DNA of 64,000 nucleotides from Streptomyces violascens (GTDB lineage: Bacteria; Actinomycetota; Actinomycetes; Streptomycetales; Streptomycetaceae). Position 1 is the first letter of the stretch, and each line of letters starts with the position of its first letter. The position numbers were made by a program, and so were the translations under genes. The DNA lies in the NCBI RefSeq assembly GCF_014649955.1, contig NZ_BMUA01000003.1, positions 284,456-348,455 on the forward strand. The letters are read 5' to 3'. The notes beneath the pieces were generated by a model. The model saw only the letters and a program-made list of their open reading frames with translations, was not told the DNA's origin and ran no database searches. Shown here piece by piece: positions 8,440-16,272 of this stretch.

Positions 8440-8862
8440 TCAGCCGAGCAGGGCGTACACCGTGGAGGCGCGGGCGGCCGGCTCCTCGCTGCCCTCGCCC
8501 GTCATGGTGATCTCGGCGAAGGCCATCCGCCGCCCGAGCTTGGTGACGCGCGCGTCGACCAGTACGTCGACACCGGTGACGGGGCGCTGGAAGGTGGTGG
8601 ACTGCTGAACGGTCGTCATCGGCCCGTACGCCCCGCGCGCGGAGGCAACCGCGATGACGGTGGCGGTGTCGGCGGCGGCCATCAGCGCCTGCCCGCTGAT
8701 CCCGCCCCCGTCCCGGGCGAGCGCGTCGCTCCAGGGCAGCCGCAGTACGGCATGGAGCGCGCCGGTGTCCTCCACCGTCAGCCCGAGATCGAGCACCCAG
8801 GGTGCGAAGTTGTCGGCCAGGATCTTCTCTGCTTCAGCAAGGGTCAGTGCCATGCCGTTCAT
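8440..8862 (-). CDS. PaaI-family (hotdog) acyl-CoA thioesterase
   Basis: 140 aa from the ATG at 8862 (an ATG at 8853 is equally possible; neither has a clear ribosome-binding site). A single hotdog fold: N-terminal helix with LALAEAEKILADNFAP-like pattern, then LPWSDALARDGGGISGQALM, where the Asp/Gly-Gly-Gly region matches the catalytic loop of PaaI enzymes. It hydrolyses acyl-CoA thioesters, often as overflow relief in aromatic or fatty acid breakdown. It lies upstream of, and in the same direction as, the F420 oxidoreductase/SDR genes but is separated by two operators. Confidence 0.78.
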   Translation of the reverse strand: MNGMALTLAEAEKILADNFAPWVLDLGLTVEDTGALHAVLRLPWSDALARDGGGISGQALMAAADTATVIAVASARGAYGPMTTVQQSTTFQRPVTGVDVLVDARVTKLGRRMAFAEITMTGEGSEEPAARASTVYALLG

Positions 8863-9234
8863 GGTGGCGGCGGCCCGGACAAATGTCACCGCCACCCGAC
8901 GACGGCCCACCCTGCCGCGTCCCGGCCCACCTGCGTCACCATGAGCCCACGACCCTCCACGCGGGGATCCTGGCGGGGTGCCTACTGGGCGCGCCACTCA
9001 CCCTGAGGGGGCTGGGCAACACTCCGGCCCATGAGGCCGGCTAGGCCCCGACTCCCGTTCCGGCAGGACGCCGCCCCTATTCACGCAGCCGAGGCGCTTC
9101 CCCGTCGTGGGGTTTCGTCCAGCTGCCCACTGTCGTGTGCGGTGAAGGCGCGATCAGAGAGGAGGCGTAGTGGTCGGAGCTCCCGGGCTGCGACCACCAC
9201 CCCCGCTCTCAACAGGGCGACCGCCCGGGGACGT
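8863..9234. other. Gene-free stretch
   Basis: About 370 bp between the starts of the PaaI gene and the end of the amidohydrolase gene on the same strand. It should contain the PaaI promoter and the amidohydrolase terminator. I see no convincing gene, operator palindrome or strong hairpin here. Confidence 0.6.
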
Positions 9235-10455
9235 TCACGCCCCAGGCCAGAGCCCCTCGGGCGTCAACCCCAGCAGCCCGATCGCGTTGCCCCGCACGAT
9301 CCGCTCCACCACGTCCCCCTCCAGGTGCCCCATCTGCGACTCCCCCACCTCCCTCGACTTGGGCCACGTCGAGTCCGAGTGGGGGTAGTCCGTTTCGTAC
9401 AGGACGTTGCCGACTCCCACCGCGTCCAGGTTGCGCAGCCCGAACGCGTCGTCGAAGAAGCAGCCGTACACGTGGTCCCTGAAGAGTTCGGACGGCGGGC
9501 GGTGGACCTTGTCCGCCACTCCGCCCCAGCCTCGGTTCTCCTCCCAGACCACGTCCGCGCGTTCCAGGATGTACGGGATCCAGCCGATCTGGCCCTCCGC
9601 GTACATGATCTTGAGGTTGGGGAAGCGTTCGAACTTGCCGCTCATCAGCCAGTCGACCATCGAGAAGCAGCAGTTGGCGAAGGTGATGGTCGAGCCGACC
9701 GCGGGCGGGGCGTCCGGGGAGGTGGACGGCATGCGGCTGGAGGAGCCGATGTGCATGGCGATCACCGTGCCGGTCTCGTCGCACGCGGCGAGGAACGGGT
9801 CCCAGTCGTCCGTGTGGATCGAGGGCAGGCCCAGGTGCGGCGGTATCTCGGAGAACGCCACCGCGCGCACCCCGCGCGCCGCGTTGCGGCGGACCTCTGC
9901 TGCGGCGAGTTCGGCGTCCCACAGCGGGATCAGGGTGAGGGGGATCAGGCGGCCCCTCGCCTGGGGGCCGCACCACTCCTCCACCATCCAGTCGTTGTAC
10001 GCCCGCACCGAGAGCAGGCCGAGCTCACGGTCCTTCGCCTCGGTGAACGTCTGGCCGCAGAAGCGGGGGAAGGTCGGGAAGCACAGGGCCGATTGGACGT
10101 GGTTCATGTCCATGTCGGCGAGGCGGGCCGGAACGTCGTACGAGCCCGGTCGCATCTGCTCGTACGTGATCACTTCCAGCCTTATTTCGTCCCTGTCGTA
10201 GCCCACCGCCGTGTCCAGTCGGGTCAGCGGGCGGTGCAGGTCCTCGTACACCCACCAGTCGCCGATCGGCCCGTCGTCCCCCTTCGCGCCCATGACCGGG
10301 GCGAACTTGCCGCCCAGGAACGTCATTTCCTTCAGGGGGGCTCTGACGATGCGCGGGCCGATGTCCCGGTATGCGGACGGGAGGCGGTCCCGCCAGACGT
10401 TGGGGGGCTCCACCGTGTGGTCGTCCACCGAGATGATCTTCGGGAAGGTCTCCAT
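9235..10455 (-). CDS. Amidohydrolase-2 family metal-dependent hydrolase/decarboxylase
   Basis: 406-aa protein of the ACMSD-like amidohydrolase-2 family. It begins METFPKIISVDDHTVEPPNV, where the D-D-H replaces the usual HxH entry, and has the central HLGLPSIHTDDWDPF, TGTVIAMHIGSSS (metal His) and the C-terminal ETDYPHSDSTWP Asp/His motif. Relatives decarboxylate or hydrolyse cyclic acids. A clear paralogue lies at 50084-51292. A palindromic operator lies 20 bp upstream of the ATG. The repeated association of this family with the same operator suggests two parallel or sequential steps of the regulated pathway. Confidence 0.87.
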   Translation of the reverse strand: METFPKIISVDDHTVEPPNVWRDRLPSAYRDIGPRIVRAPLKEMTFLGGKFAPVMGAKGDDGPIGDWWVYEDLHRPLTRLDTAVGYDRDEIRLEVITYEQMRPGSYDVPARLADMDMNHVQSALCFPTFPRFCGQTFTEAKDRELGLLSVRAYNDWMVEEWCGPQARGRLIPLTLIPLWDAELAAAEVRRNAARGVRAVAFSEIPPHLGLPSIHTDDWDPFLAACDETGTVIAMHIGSSSRMPSTSPDAPPAVGSTITFANCCFSMVDWLMSGKFERFPNLKIMYAEGQIGWIPYILERADVVWEENRGWGGVADKVHRPPSELFRDHVYGCFFDDAFGLRNLDAVGVGNVLYETDYPHSDSTWPKSREVGESQMGHLEGDVVERIVRGNAIGLLGLTPEGLWPGA

Positions 10456-10475
10456 GCCGTTTACGGTAGACCTGA

Positions 10476-10492
10476 TCTGACGATCCGTCAGC
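10476..10492. promoter_or_regulatory. TetR-type palindromic operator 5
   Basis: TCTGACG-ATC-CGTCAGC, 20 bp upstream of the amidohydrolase ATG at 10455; likely overlaps its promoter or transcript start. It faces the afsR-like gene on the other side, 181 bp away. Confidence 0.75.
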
Positions 10493-10672
10493 TACTCGCG
10501 CACGCCTCGGGCCCCGCCCGGACCGCTCCCGCGCCCCACCAGCGCTTGCGATGAGTGTGCAGGGCATGTGTCGAAGCCTTGTGCAGAGCGTCACCCGCTG
10601 CTGACGCGACCCCTCCGGACAGGGCAGACTGGCGGGGAGCAATCCAGGAGTACGGGGGTACAGGGGGCAGCT

Positions 10673-13600
10673 ATGGACCGTGACGGCGGGACGCGCGTAC
10701 CGGAGCAGCGCGCTCCGGTACCACCGCCGCAGCGCACGACGGGGCACCTCGTCCAGGCGGCGGCCGAGCACGACCCGGAGGCGTCCGGCGCCGGGCTCCG
10801 CTTCGGCGTACTCGGACCCGTACGGGCCTGGCGGGGCGAAGAGGCCCTGCCGTCCGGCTCCCCGCAGCAGCGCGCCCTGCTCGCCGCCCTGCTCCTGCGC
10901 GACGGCCGCACCGCCACCGCCGCCGAACTCATCGACGCCATCTGGGGCGAGGAGCCGCCCTCGCAGGCGCTTGCCGCGCTCCGCACATACGCCTCCCGGC
11001 TGCGCAAGGTGCTCGACCCCGGGGTCCTGGTCAGCGAGTCCGGCGGCTACGCGATCCGGGCCGGCGCCGCCACCCTCGACCTCGCCGAGGCGCAGGAGCT
11101 GGCGACCGCCGCCGAGAAGGCGCGGGCCGGCGGCGAGAAGTCCCGCGCCCGCGACCTCCTGAACGAGGCGCTCGCGCACTGGGACGGCGAACCGCTCGCC
11201 AACGTGCCGGGCCCGTACGCCGAGAACCAGCGCACCCGGCTCGCCGAGTGGCGCCTCCAGCTCACCGAGGCGCGGCTCGACATGGACCTGGAGGCGGGCT
11301 GCCACGCCGAGGCCGTCTCCGAACTGACCGCGCTGACCGCCGCCCACCCGCTGCGCGAGCGGCTGCGCGAACTCTTGATGCTGGCCCTGTACCGCAGCGG
11401 CCGCCAGGCCGAGGCGCTCGCCGTGTACGCGGACACCCGGCGGCTGCTCGCCGACGAGCTCGGCGTCGACCCGCGGCCCGAGCTCGCCCGCCTCCAGCAC
11501 CGCATCCTGCAGGCCGACGAGGACCTGGCCCGGCCGCCCGCCGACGCGCCCGCCTCCGCCCCGGCCCCGGTCCGCCCTGCTCAACTCCCCGCGTCCGTCC
11601 CGGACTTCACCGGCCGGGCCGCTTTCGTGCGCGAGCTCACCTCGCGGCTCGCCAGCGCCGAGACCACGGTCATGGCGGTCTCCGCGCTGGCCGGCATCGG
11701 GGGCGTCGGCAAGACCACCCTCGCCGTGCACGTCGCCCATACTGCCCGCCCGTACTTCCCCGACGGCCAGCTGTACGTCGACCTCCAGGGCGCGGGGCAG
11801 CACTCCGCCGAGCCGGACACCGTGCTCGGCGCGTTCCTGCGCGCGCTCGGCACGCCGGACTCGGCGATCCCCGACTCGATGGAGGAGCGCGCGGCCCTGT
11901 TCCGCTCCACGCTCGACGGCCGCCGGGTCCTGGTGCTGCTCGACAACGCCCGGGACGCGGCCCAGATCCGGCCGCTGCTTCCGGGCACGGCGGGCTGCGC
12001 GGCGCTCGTCACCAGCCGCATCCGCATGGTCGACCTGGTCGGCGCGCACCTGGTCGACCTGGACGTGATGTCCCCCGACGAGGCGCTCCAGCTGTTCACC
12101 CGGATCGTCGGCGAGGAGCGGGTTTCCGCGGAGCGCGAGGCGGCCCTGGACGTGGTCGCCGCGTGCGGCTTCCTGCCGCTCGCCATCCGCATCGCAGCAT
12201 CCCGGCTCGCCTCGCGCCGTACCTGGACGGTGTCCGTACTGGCGGCGAAGCTCGCCGACGAACGCCGCCGCCTGGACGAGCTCCAGGCCGGTGACCTCGC
12301 GGTCAAGGCCACCTTCGAGCTCGGCTACGGCCAGCTGGAGCCCGCCCAGTCCCGCGCCTTCCGCCTGCTCGGCCTGCCCGACGGGCCCGACATCTCGCTT
12401 GCCGCGGCGGCCGCCGTCCTCGACCTGCCCGAGCAGGAGACCGAGGACCTCCTGGAGTCGCTGGTCGACACGTCCCTGGTGGAGTCGGCCGCGCCGGGCC
12501 ACTACCGCTATCACGACCTGGTGCGGCTCTACGCGCGTTCCTGCGCCGAGCGGGACGATCTGCCGTCCGCGGAACGGGAATCGGCGATGTCGCGCCTGCT
12601 CGACTTCTATCTGGCCACGGCGTCCGGGGTGTACGCCCTGGAGCGCCCGGGCGACCGCCTCGTGGACCACCTGGAGCCCACCACGCACCGGGGCCTGGTC
12701 TTCGACGACCGCCACGCCGCCCAGGACTGGCTGTACACCGAGGCCGACCCGCTGCTCGCCTGCGTACGCCAGCTGTCCGGGCCGCGCACCCTGCGCCGCG
12801 CCGTCGACCTCCTGTACGCGGCCCTCGACCTCGGCGAGTCCGGCGCCAACTCCAAGCAGTACGAGGCGACCGCCGAGGCCGTCCGCGAGGCCGCCCGCAC
12901 CTGGGGCGACACCCAGGCCGAGGGCCGCGCCGTGATGACGCTGGCCAATGTGCACCAGCTGGCGGGCCGGTTCGAGCCGGCCGACCGCGAGGCCCAGGAG
13001 GCCATGCGCCTCGCCGGGCCCACCGCGGACCCGCTGCCGCTGTGCTGGGCCTCCAACGCGCGCGGCATCATCGCGCTCTACCAGAACCGGCACACCGACG
13101 GCGAGACCCACCTGACCCGCGCCATCGAGGCGTTCCGCGCCGACGACAACCGGCCCGGCGAGGCCAGCGCGCTGTGCAACCTGTCCCGCATCCACCTGGC
13201 CATGGGCCGCACCGCGAGCGCGGTCACCCTGGCACAGGAGGGCCTCGACATCTACGACTCGATGGGCCACGAGCTGCGCGGCGCCAACGCCCGTTACGCC
13301 CTGGGCCTCGCGCTCACCAAGAGCGGCCAGCTGCCCGCGGCGGCGGACCGGCTCAACGAGGCGCTCGAAGTGTTCCGGGACAGCAGGCAGCGCCTGTGGG
13401 AGGGCATGACGCTGTTCCGGCTCGCGGAGGTCGACCTCTCGGGCAGGCGGCCCGCGCAGGCGGCGGCCAACGCCGAGATGGCGCTCACCGTGCTGCGCGG
13501 CATCGGCGGCGAGTGGCGGCGCGGCAACGTCCTGACCGTGCTCGGACAGGCTCTGGCGGCCATCGGTCACGCCGGCCGGGCGCAGGTCTGCTGGCGCGAC

Positions 13601-13681
13601 GCGCTGGTCATTTTCGAGGAGCTGGGCTCGCCGGAGGCCGTCCAGGTGCGCGCCCTGCTCAGCCCGCTGGCGGCCGCATAA
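10673..13681 (+). CDS. afsR: AfsR-like SARP regulator (winged helix-BTAD-NB-ARC-TPR)
   Basis: 1002 aa from the ATG at 10673 (GGGGGC ribosome-binding site 8 bp upstream; an upstream in-frame ATG lacks one). Domains in order: OmpR-type winged helix about 41-135 beginning RFGVLGPV; bacterial transcriptional activation domain about 140-290; proline/alanine linker; NB-ARC ATPase with Walker A GIGGVGKTT at about 341 and LVLLDNA Walker B; tetratricopeptide array from about 720 to the end. Length and order match AfsR, the pleiotropic activator of antibiotic production (993 aa in S. coelicolor). AfsR is phosphorylated by AfsK and activates afsS. The AfsS-like gene follows and an AfsK-like kinase lies 8.7 kb away, which supports the name; other large SARPs share this layout. 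Confidence 0.85.
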   Translation: MDRDGGTRVPEQRAPVPPPQRTTGHLVQAAAEHDPEASGAGLRFGVLGPVRAWRGEEALPSGSPQQRALLAALLLRDGRTATAAELIDAIWGEEPPSQALAALRTYASRLRKVLDPGVLVSESGGYAIRAGAATLDLAEAQELATAAEKARAGGEKSRARDLLNEALAHWDGEPLANVPGPYAENQRTRLAEWRLQLTEARLDMDLEAGCHAEAVSELTALTAAHPLRERLRELLMLALYRSGRQAEALAVYADTRRLLADELGVDPRPELARLQHRILQADEDLARPPADAPASAPAPVRPAQLPASVPDFTGRAAFVRELTSRLASAETTVMAVSALAGIGGVGKTTLAVHVAHTARPYFPDGQLYVDLQGAGQHSAEPDTVLGAFLRALGTPDSAIPDSMEERAALFRSTLDGRRVLVLLDNARDAAQIRPLLPGTAGCAALVTSRIRMVDLVGAHLVDLDVMSPDEALQLFTRIVGEERVSAEREAALDVVAACGFLPLAIRIAASRLASRRTWTVSVLAAKLADERRRLDELQAGDLAVKATFELGYGQLEPAQSRAFRLLGLPDGPDISLAAAAAVLDLPEQETEDLLESLVDTSLVESAAPGHYRYHDLVRLYARSCAERDDLPSAERESAMSRLLDFYLATASGVYALERPGDRLVDHLEPTTHRGLVFDDRHAAQDWLYTEADPLLACVRQLSGPRTLRRAVDLLYAALDLGESGANSKQYEATAEAVREAARTWGDTQAEGRAVMTLANVHQLAGRFEPADREAQEAMRLAGPTADPLPLCWASNARGIIALYQNRHTDGETHLTRAIEAFRADDNRPGEASALCNLSRIHLAMGRTASAVTLAQEGLDIYDSMGHELRGANARYALGLALTKSGQLPAAADRLNEALEVFRDSRQRLWEGMTLFRLAEVDLSGRRPAQAAANAEMALTVLRGIGGEWRRGNVLTVLGQALAAIGHAGRAQVCWRDALVIFEELGSPEAVQVRALLSPLAAA

Positions 13682-13696
13682 CGGCCCTGGTCAGCG

Positions 13697-13718
13697 CGTT
13701 CATTGAACGTTTATCGGC
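13697..13718 (+). promoter_or_regulatory. Two 11-bp direct repeats: candidate AfsR-binding site of the afsS promoter
   Basis: CGTTCATTGAA followed without gap by CGTTTATCGGC (shared CGTT-AT core, 11-bp period), starting 16 bp after the afsR-like stop. SARPs and AfsR bind 11-bp direct repeats overlapping a -35 region. A weak -10 candidate (TTACCT) lies about 14 bp downstream. Confidence 0.55.
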
Positions 13719-13766
13719 ACCCGGCATTGTCTTACCTGTCGGCCCGGCGCGTCGGGGGGCGCGAGA

Positions 13767-13799
13767 GCCGACAGGACGGCCGGACATTAATCTGTCGGC
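13767..13799 (+). promoter_or_regulatory. Leader hairpin upstream of afsS-like gene
   Basis: GCCGACAG pairs with CTGTCGGC across a 17-nt loop. The loop contains GGCCGGAC, which can instead pair with GTCCGGCC in the left arm of the next hairpin, so the two structures could be mutually exclusive. Confidence 0.4.
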
Positions 13800-13810
13800 C
13801 CTGGCAAGTC

Positions 13811-13842
13811 CGTCCGGCCACCCTCGGGGGAGTGGCCGGACG
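13811..13842 (+). terminator. Strong hairpin in the afsS leader (terminator- or attenuator-like)
   Basis: Perfect 11-bp stem CGTCCGGCCAC / GTGGCCGGACG with a 10-nt loop, followed by GTTTCGCC. It ends 46 bp before the afsS-like start. It could terminate read-through from the afsR-like gene or act as an attenuator in the afsS leader. Confidence 0.55.
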
Positions 13843-13888
13843 GTTTCGCCATCCACTCAGGCAGCACCACCAACGGGAGATGAGAATC

Positions 13889-14089
13889 ATGGGCGACGTG
13901 AAGAAGAACGAGCCGCTCGTCACGCCGCAGGACCAGCACGCAACGGACGAGCCCGCCATCGCCACGCTCGACCAGCACGCCACCGGCACCCCGGTCACCA
14001 CCCTTGACCAGCACGCCACGGACGAGCCGGCGATCACCACGCTCGACCAGCACGCCACCTCGGAGCCCTTCAGGCCGAAGGCCCAGTAG
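13889..14089 (+). CDS. afsS: AfsS-like (AfsR2, sigma-like) repeat peptide
   Basis: 66 aa from the ATG at 13889, chosen over the ATG at 13880 because GGGAGA lies 8 bp upstream. After a lysine-containing head (MGDVKKNEPLVTPQ) come four copies of a 12-13 residue unit starting DQHAT: DQHATDEPAIATL, DQHATGTPVTTL, DQHATDEPAITTL, DQHATSEP. AfsS of S. coelicolor is a 63-aa protein with repeated T-x-(L/Q)-D-x-H units encoded right beside afsR; size, position and repeat pattern agree, but here the usual HMP is HAT. AfsS stimulates actinorhodin and undecylprodigiosin synthesis by an unknown mechanism. No membrane segment or signal peptide; acidic and probably disordered. Confidence 0.75.
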   Translation: MGDVKKNEPLVTPQDQHATDEPAIATLDQHATGTPVTTLDQHATDEPAITTLDQHATSEPFRPKAQ

Positions 14090-14107
14090 CCCATCCGAGC
14101 GGGGGAC

Positions 14108-14142
14108 GGCCGCGGCGGCGCGGGAGGGGAGCCGCCGCGGCC
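14108..14142 (+). terminator. Intrinsic-type hairpin after afsS-like gene
   Basis: Perfect 12-bp GC stem GGCCGCGGCGGC / GCCGCCGCGGCC with an 11-nt loop, 18 bp after the afsS-like stop. No U-tract, as usual in Streptomyces. A second weaker hairpin (GGTGCGGG / CCCGCACC) follows at 14161-14193. Confidence 0.7.
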
Positions 14143-14291
14143 GGGGGGAGCAGGACCATCGGTGCGGGACCCGCTGGGGGGCGGGCCCGCACCGCAGTCG
14201 TGTGCCCGGCGCGGGTCCGGCTTCCACAACGGCCCCGCGAGGTCTGTACGCCTCCCGTACTGTGGCCCCTGGCACCTCAGGAAGGACCAGG

Positions 14292-14651
14292 ATGAGCGCA
14301 CAGCACACCGAGCCCGGCGGCCCCCTCATCCCACGGCCGGAACGAACGCCCGCGGCGCTCCGGGTCGCCCTGGCCCAGGTCGCGCCGCACCGGCTGGCCG
14401 AGATGGAACAGCAGAAGGACGAAGCGATCGCCCTTGCGGCGCGCACGGACTCACTCGGTCCGATCGTGCAGTTCCTGGAGGCCTGGGCGATCGTCATCGA
14501 GATCGCACGCTTCCCCGCCCTCGCCTCGCGCCTGCACTCCGCCGAGTACGCCGCACAGATCCTCGACCGCGACGATCCGGCCTGGCGGACGGCCATGGAG
14601 GAGATCCGGACCGTCTACCTCACTGCCCGGGAGTCGCTCGCGCATGAGTGA
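14292..14651 (+). CDS. DUF6247-family protein
   Basis: 119 aa from the ATG at 14292 with GAAGGA 5 bp upstream; a longer frame reads back through the afsS-like gene and is artefactual. It contains the DUF6247 pattern TPAALRVALAQVAPHRLAEME, followed by predicted helices, with no known catalytic motif. DUF6247 genes in Streptomyces often precede a small downstream gene. Here the stop overlaps the next start by 8 bp, implying translational coupling and fixed stoichiometry. The arrangement is reminiscent of an antitoxin followed by a toxin, but no activity is established. Confidence 0.7.
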   Translation: MSAQHTEPGGPLIPRPERTPAALRVALAQVAPHRLAEMEQQKDEAIALAARTDSLGPIVQFLEAWAIVIEIARFPALASRLHSAEYAAQILDRDDPAWRTAMEEIRTVYLTARESLAHE

Positions 14652-14913
14652 GTGGCACTGGGAGTACGAGCCCCACGAGACGCACGTGGTCGGCGGCGAG
14701 ACACCTCCACCACCCTTGCTGGTCGCCGAGGTGGAGAAACGCGCCGCCGAAATCACCAGAGCCGCAGCAGCTCTCCATCTCGACGGCACGCGCTACGAGG
14801 GCTTGGGGGACGGCGTCCAGACCGCCTTCGTTCCCGGGGGCATGTTCCTCTACCTGACGATCGTGCGGCACCAGTGCGTGTACGTCCTCCAGGTAACCGC
14901 CTCACCCATGTGA
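14644..14913 (+). CDS. Small partner protein of DUF6247, possibly RelE/ParE-like
   Basis: 89 aa, ATG at 14644 inside the end of the DUF6247 gene. The sequence starts MSEWHWEYEPHETHVVGG, has a helical middle (VAEVEKRAAEITRAAAALHLDG) and a beta-rich tail ending CVYVLQVTASP. Small size, one helical segment followed by strands, and overlap with an upstream partner suggest a RelE-superfamily-like toxin fold, but no diagnostic catalytic residues can be named. I do not recognise a characterised homologue. It is followed by a gene-poor 100 bp and a convergent small gene. Confidence 0.6.
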   Translation: MSEWHWEYEPHETHVVGGETPPPPLLVAEVEKRAAEITRAAAALHLDGTRYEGLGDGVQTAFVPGGMFLYLTIVRHQCVYVLQVTASPM

Positions 14914-15014
14914 CCCACCGCTGCGACAGCCCTCACGGCCAACCGGCCACCGCCGCCCGGGGGCGCGGGGGCCGGGGGCGCGGCGAGTGCCCCACAGGCC
15001 TCCCCCGCAACCGC

Positions 15015-15260
15015 TCATTCGCCGCTGCAGCACCGCAGCGCCTCGGCCAGCCTCAGCGCCGTGTCCGTGTTGCAGTTGCCGAGCGCGACCAGGCCCGACG
15101 GGGAGGGGTACCGGCTCACGAAGCTCGGCAGGTCCACGCGGAGCGAGGGCAGGATGATGCCGTGGGCCGCCAGCGCGCGGCGCAGCTCCTGCACGCAGCG
15201 GGTCATGTCGTCGCCGTCCGGCCGGTGGGACACGGGGTGGTGGTCCTGGTGGGGGCTCAT
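15015..15260 (-). CDS. Small hypothetical protein
   Basis: 81 aa, start ATG at 15260. It has a His-rich head (MSPHQDHHPVSHRPDGDD) and a folded-looking remainder with alternating helices (TRCVQELRRALAAHGI, TALRLAEALRCC). Similar small proteins sit next to Scr1/DUF397 genes in Streptomyces. It is divergent from the XRE gene across a 140-bp region with a TGTGAC-N6-GTCACA inverted repeat. Function unknown. Confidence 0.6.
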   Translation of the reverse strand: MSPHQDHHPVSHRPDGDDMTRCVQELRRALAAHGIILPSLRVDLPSFVSRYPSPSGLVALGNCNTDTALRLAEALRCCSGE

Positions 15261-15304
15261 GGGGCAGTGCCTTCCTGTGGGTGCGCACGCGCACGCATGC
15301 GCAC

Positions 15305-15322
15305 TGTGACGATTCAGTCACA
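15305..15322. promoter_or_regulatory. Inverted repeat between divergent genes, candidate XRE operator
   Basis: TGTGAC-GATTCA-GTCACA, perfect 6-bp arms with 6-nt spacer. It contains TGAC and GTCA but with spacing 6, so it is not a member of the TCTGACG set. Position suits autoregulation by the Scr1-like protein. Confidence 0.4.
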
Positions 15323-15402
15323 CCCTGACGTGAAGTGGCCTACCTTGGAAGGGGTTTGGGTTCCCCTGCGCGAACTGTGAAGCGCGGCAGGAACGTTGTG
15401 GA

Positions 15403-16272
15403 ATGGGCGGGCAGACCATGGTGCGACGCAAGGACATCGACGGCTCGGAGAGCGTCCCCTGCTTCTACGGCAAGGAGCTGCGCTGGAAGCGGGAAGCGGC
15501 GGGGCTCACGCTTCAGCAGCTGGTTGAGGGGAGCTTCTACGGCTTGAGCCACCTCAGCGAAGTCGAGCGGGGCGAGCGCCGCATGCCGCGCGAACTGGCC
15601 GAGCACGTGGACCGGGTACTGAAGACCGACGGGTTCTTCGCGCGCCGCTGCGAGGACGTGCGCAAGGCTAAGCGGGGCGGGCACGCCTCGTACTTCGAGC
15701 GGGTCCTTGAGGCTGAGAAGCGCGCCGAATCCATTGAGGAGTGGGGCCCCACCGTCGTCCCTGGTCTCCTCCAGACCGAGGCGTACGCCCGCGCCGTGAG
15801 CCGGGCTGCGCACCCGACAGAGCCGCAAGAGAAGACGGACACGCGAGTGTACGCACGCCTCGCCCGGGCCCAACTCTTCGATGCCGACCCCATGAAGCCC
15901 GAGTACTGGGCGATCCTGCACGAGTCTCTACTCCGACTGCCGATCACCTCGCCACAAGCGATGGCCGAACAGCTCGAACACATCGCAGCGTTGGCACGGC
16001 AGCACCGGATCACTCCACAGATCCTTCCGTGGAATTGCGGGGCACATCCTCTGATGGCTGGCATGGTCACCGTCTTGGACTTCCCCGACGCCCCGCCGCT
16101 GCTCTATACGGAGTCGTCGTACAGCGGCGACACCATCGACGATCCGGCCGTCGTGAAGCAGTACCGTAAGGCATACGATCGGCTCAGGGCCGCCGCAATG
16201 CCACCGGAGGCGTCCCTCACCGTGATCGAGGAAGCGGCTAAGGACTATCGAAATGGCAAGCAACAGCTTTGA
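15403..16272 (+). CDS. Scr1-family XRE regulator (HTH plus DUF5753)
   Basis: 289 aa from the ATG at 15403 (AGGAA 9 bp upstream; ATG at 15418 is an alternative). It has an N-terminal XRE helix-turn-helix (about 20-75: ELRWKREAAGLTLQQL, then LSHLSEVERGERRMPRELA) and a C-terminal DUF5753 domain (about 105-280) starting WGPTVVPGLLQTEAYAR. In S. coelicolor, Scr1-type proteins act with a small DUF397 partner on antibiotic production and sporulation, and the pair is classed as toxin-antitoxin-like. The DUF397 gene follows with a 20-bp overlap, so the two are translationally coupled. Confidence 0.9.
   Translation: MGGQTMVRRKDIDGSESVPCFYGKELRWKREAAGLTLQQLVEGSFYGLSHLSEVERGERRMPRELAEHVDRVLKTDGFFARRCEDVRKAKRGGHASYFERVLEAEKRAESIEEWGPTVVPGLLQTEAYARAVSRAAHPTEPQEKTDTRVYARLARAQLFDADPMKPEYWAILHESLLRLPITSPQAMAEQLEHIAALARQHRITPQILPWNCGAHPLMAGMVTVLDFPDAPPLLYTESSYSGDTIDDPAVVKQYRKAYDRLRAAAMPPEASLTVIEEAAKDYRNGKQQL

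Noticed and set aside
10025..13570. 1181-codon antisense open frame across the afsR-like gene
   Set aside because: High-GC antisense artefact: no domains, no ribosome-binding site, and wholly overlaps a well-supported SARP gene.
13880..13888. ATG at 13880 as the afsS-like start
   Set aside because: GGGAGA overlaps that ATG but lies at normal spacing (8 bp) from the ATG at 13889, which gives an AfsS-like head.
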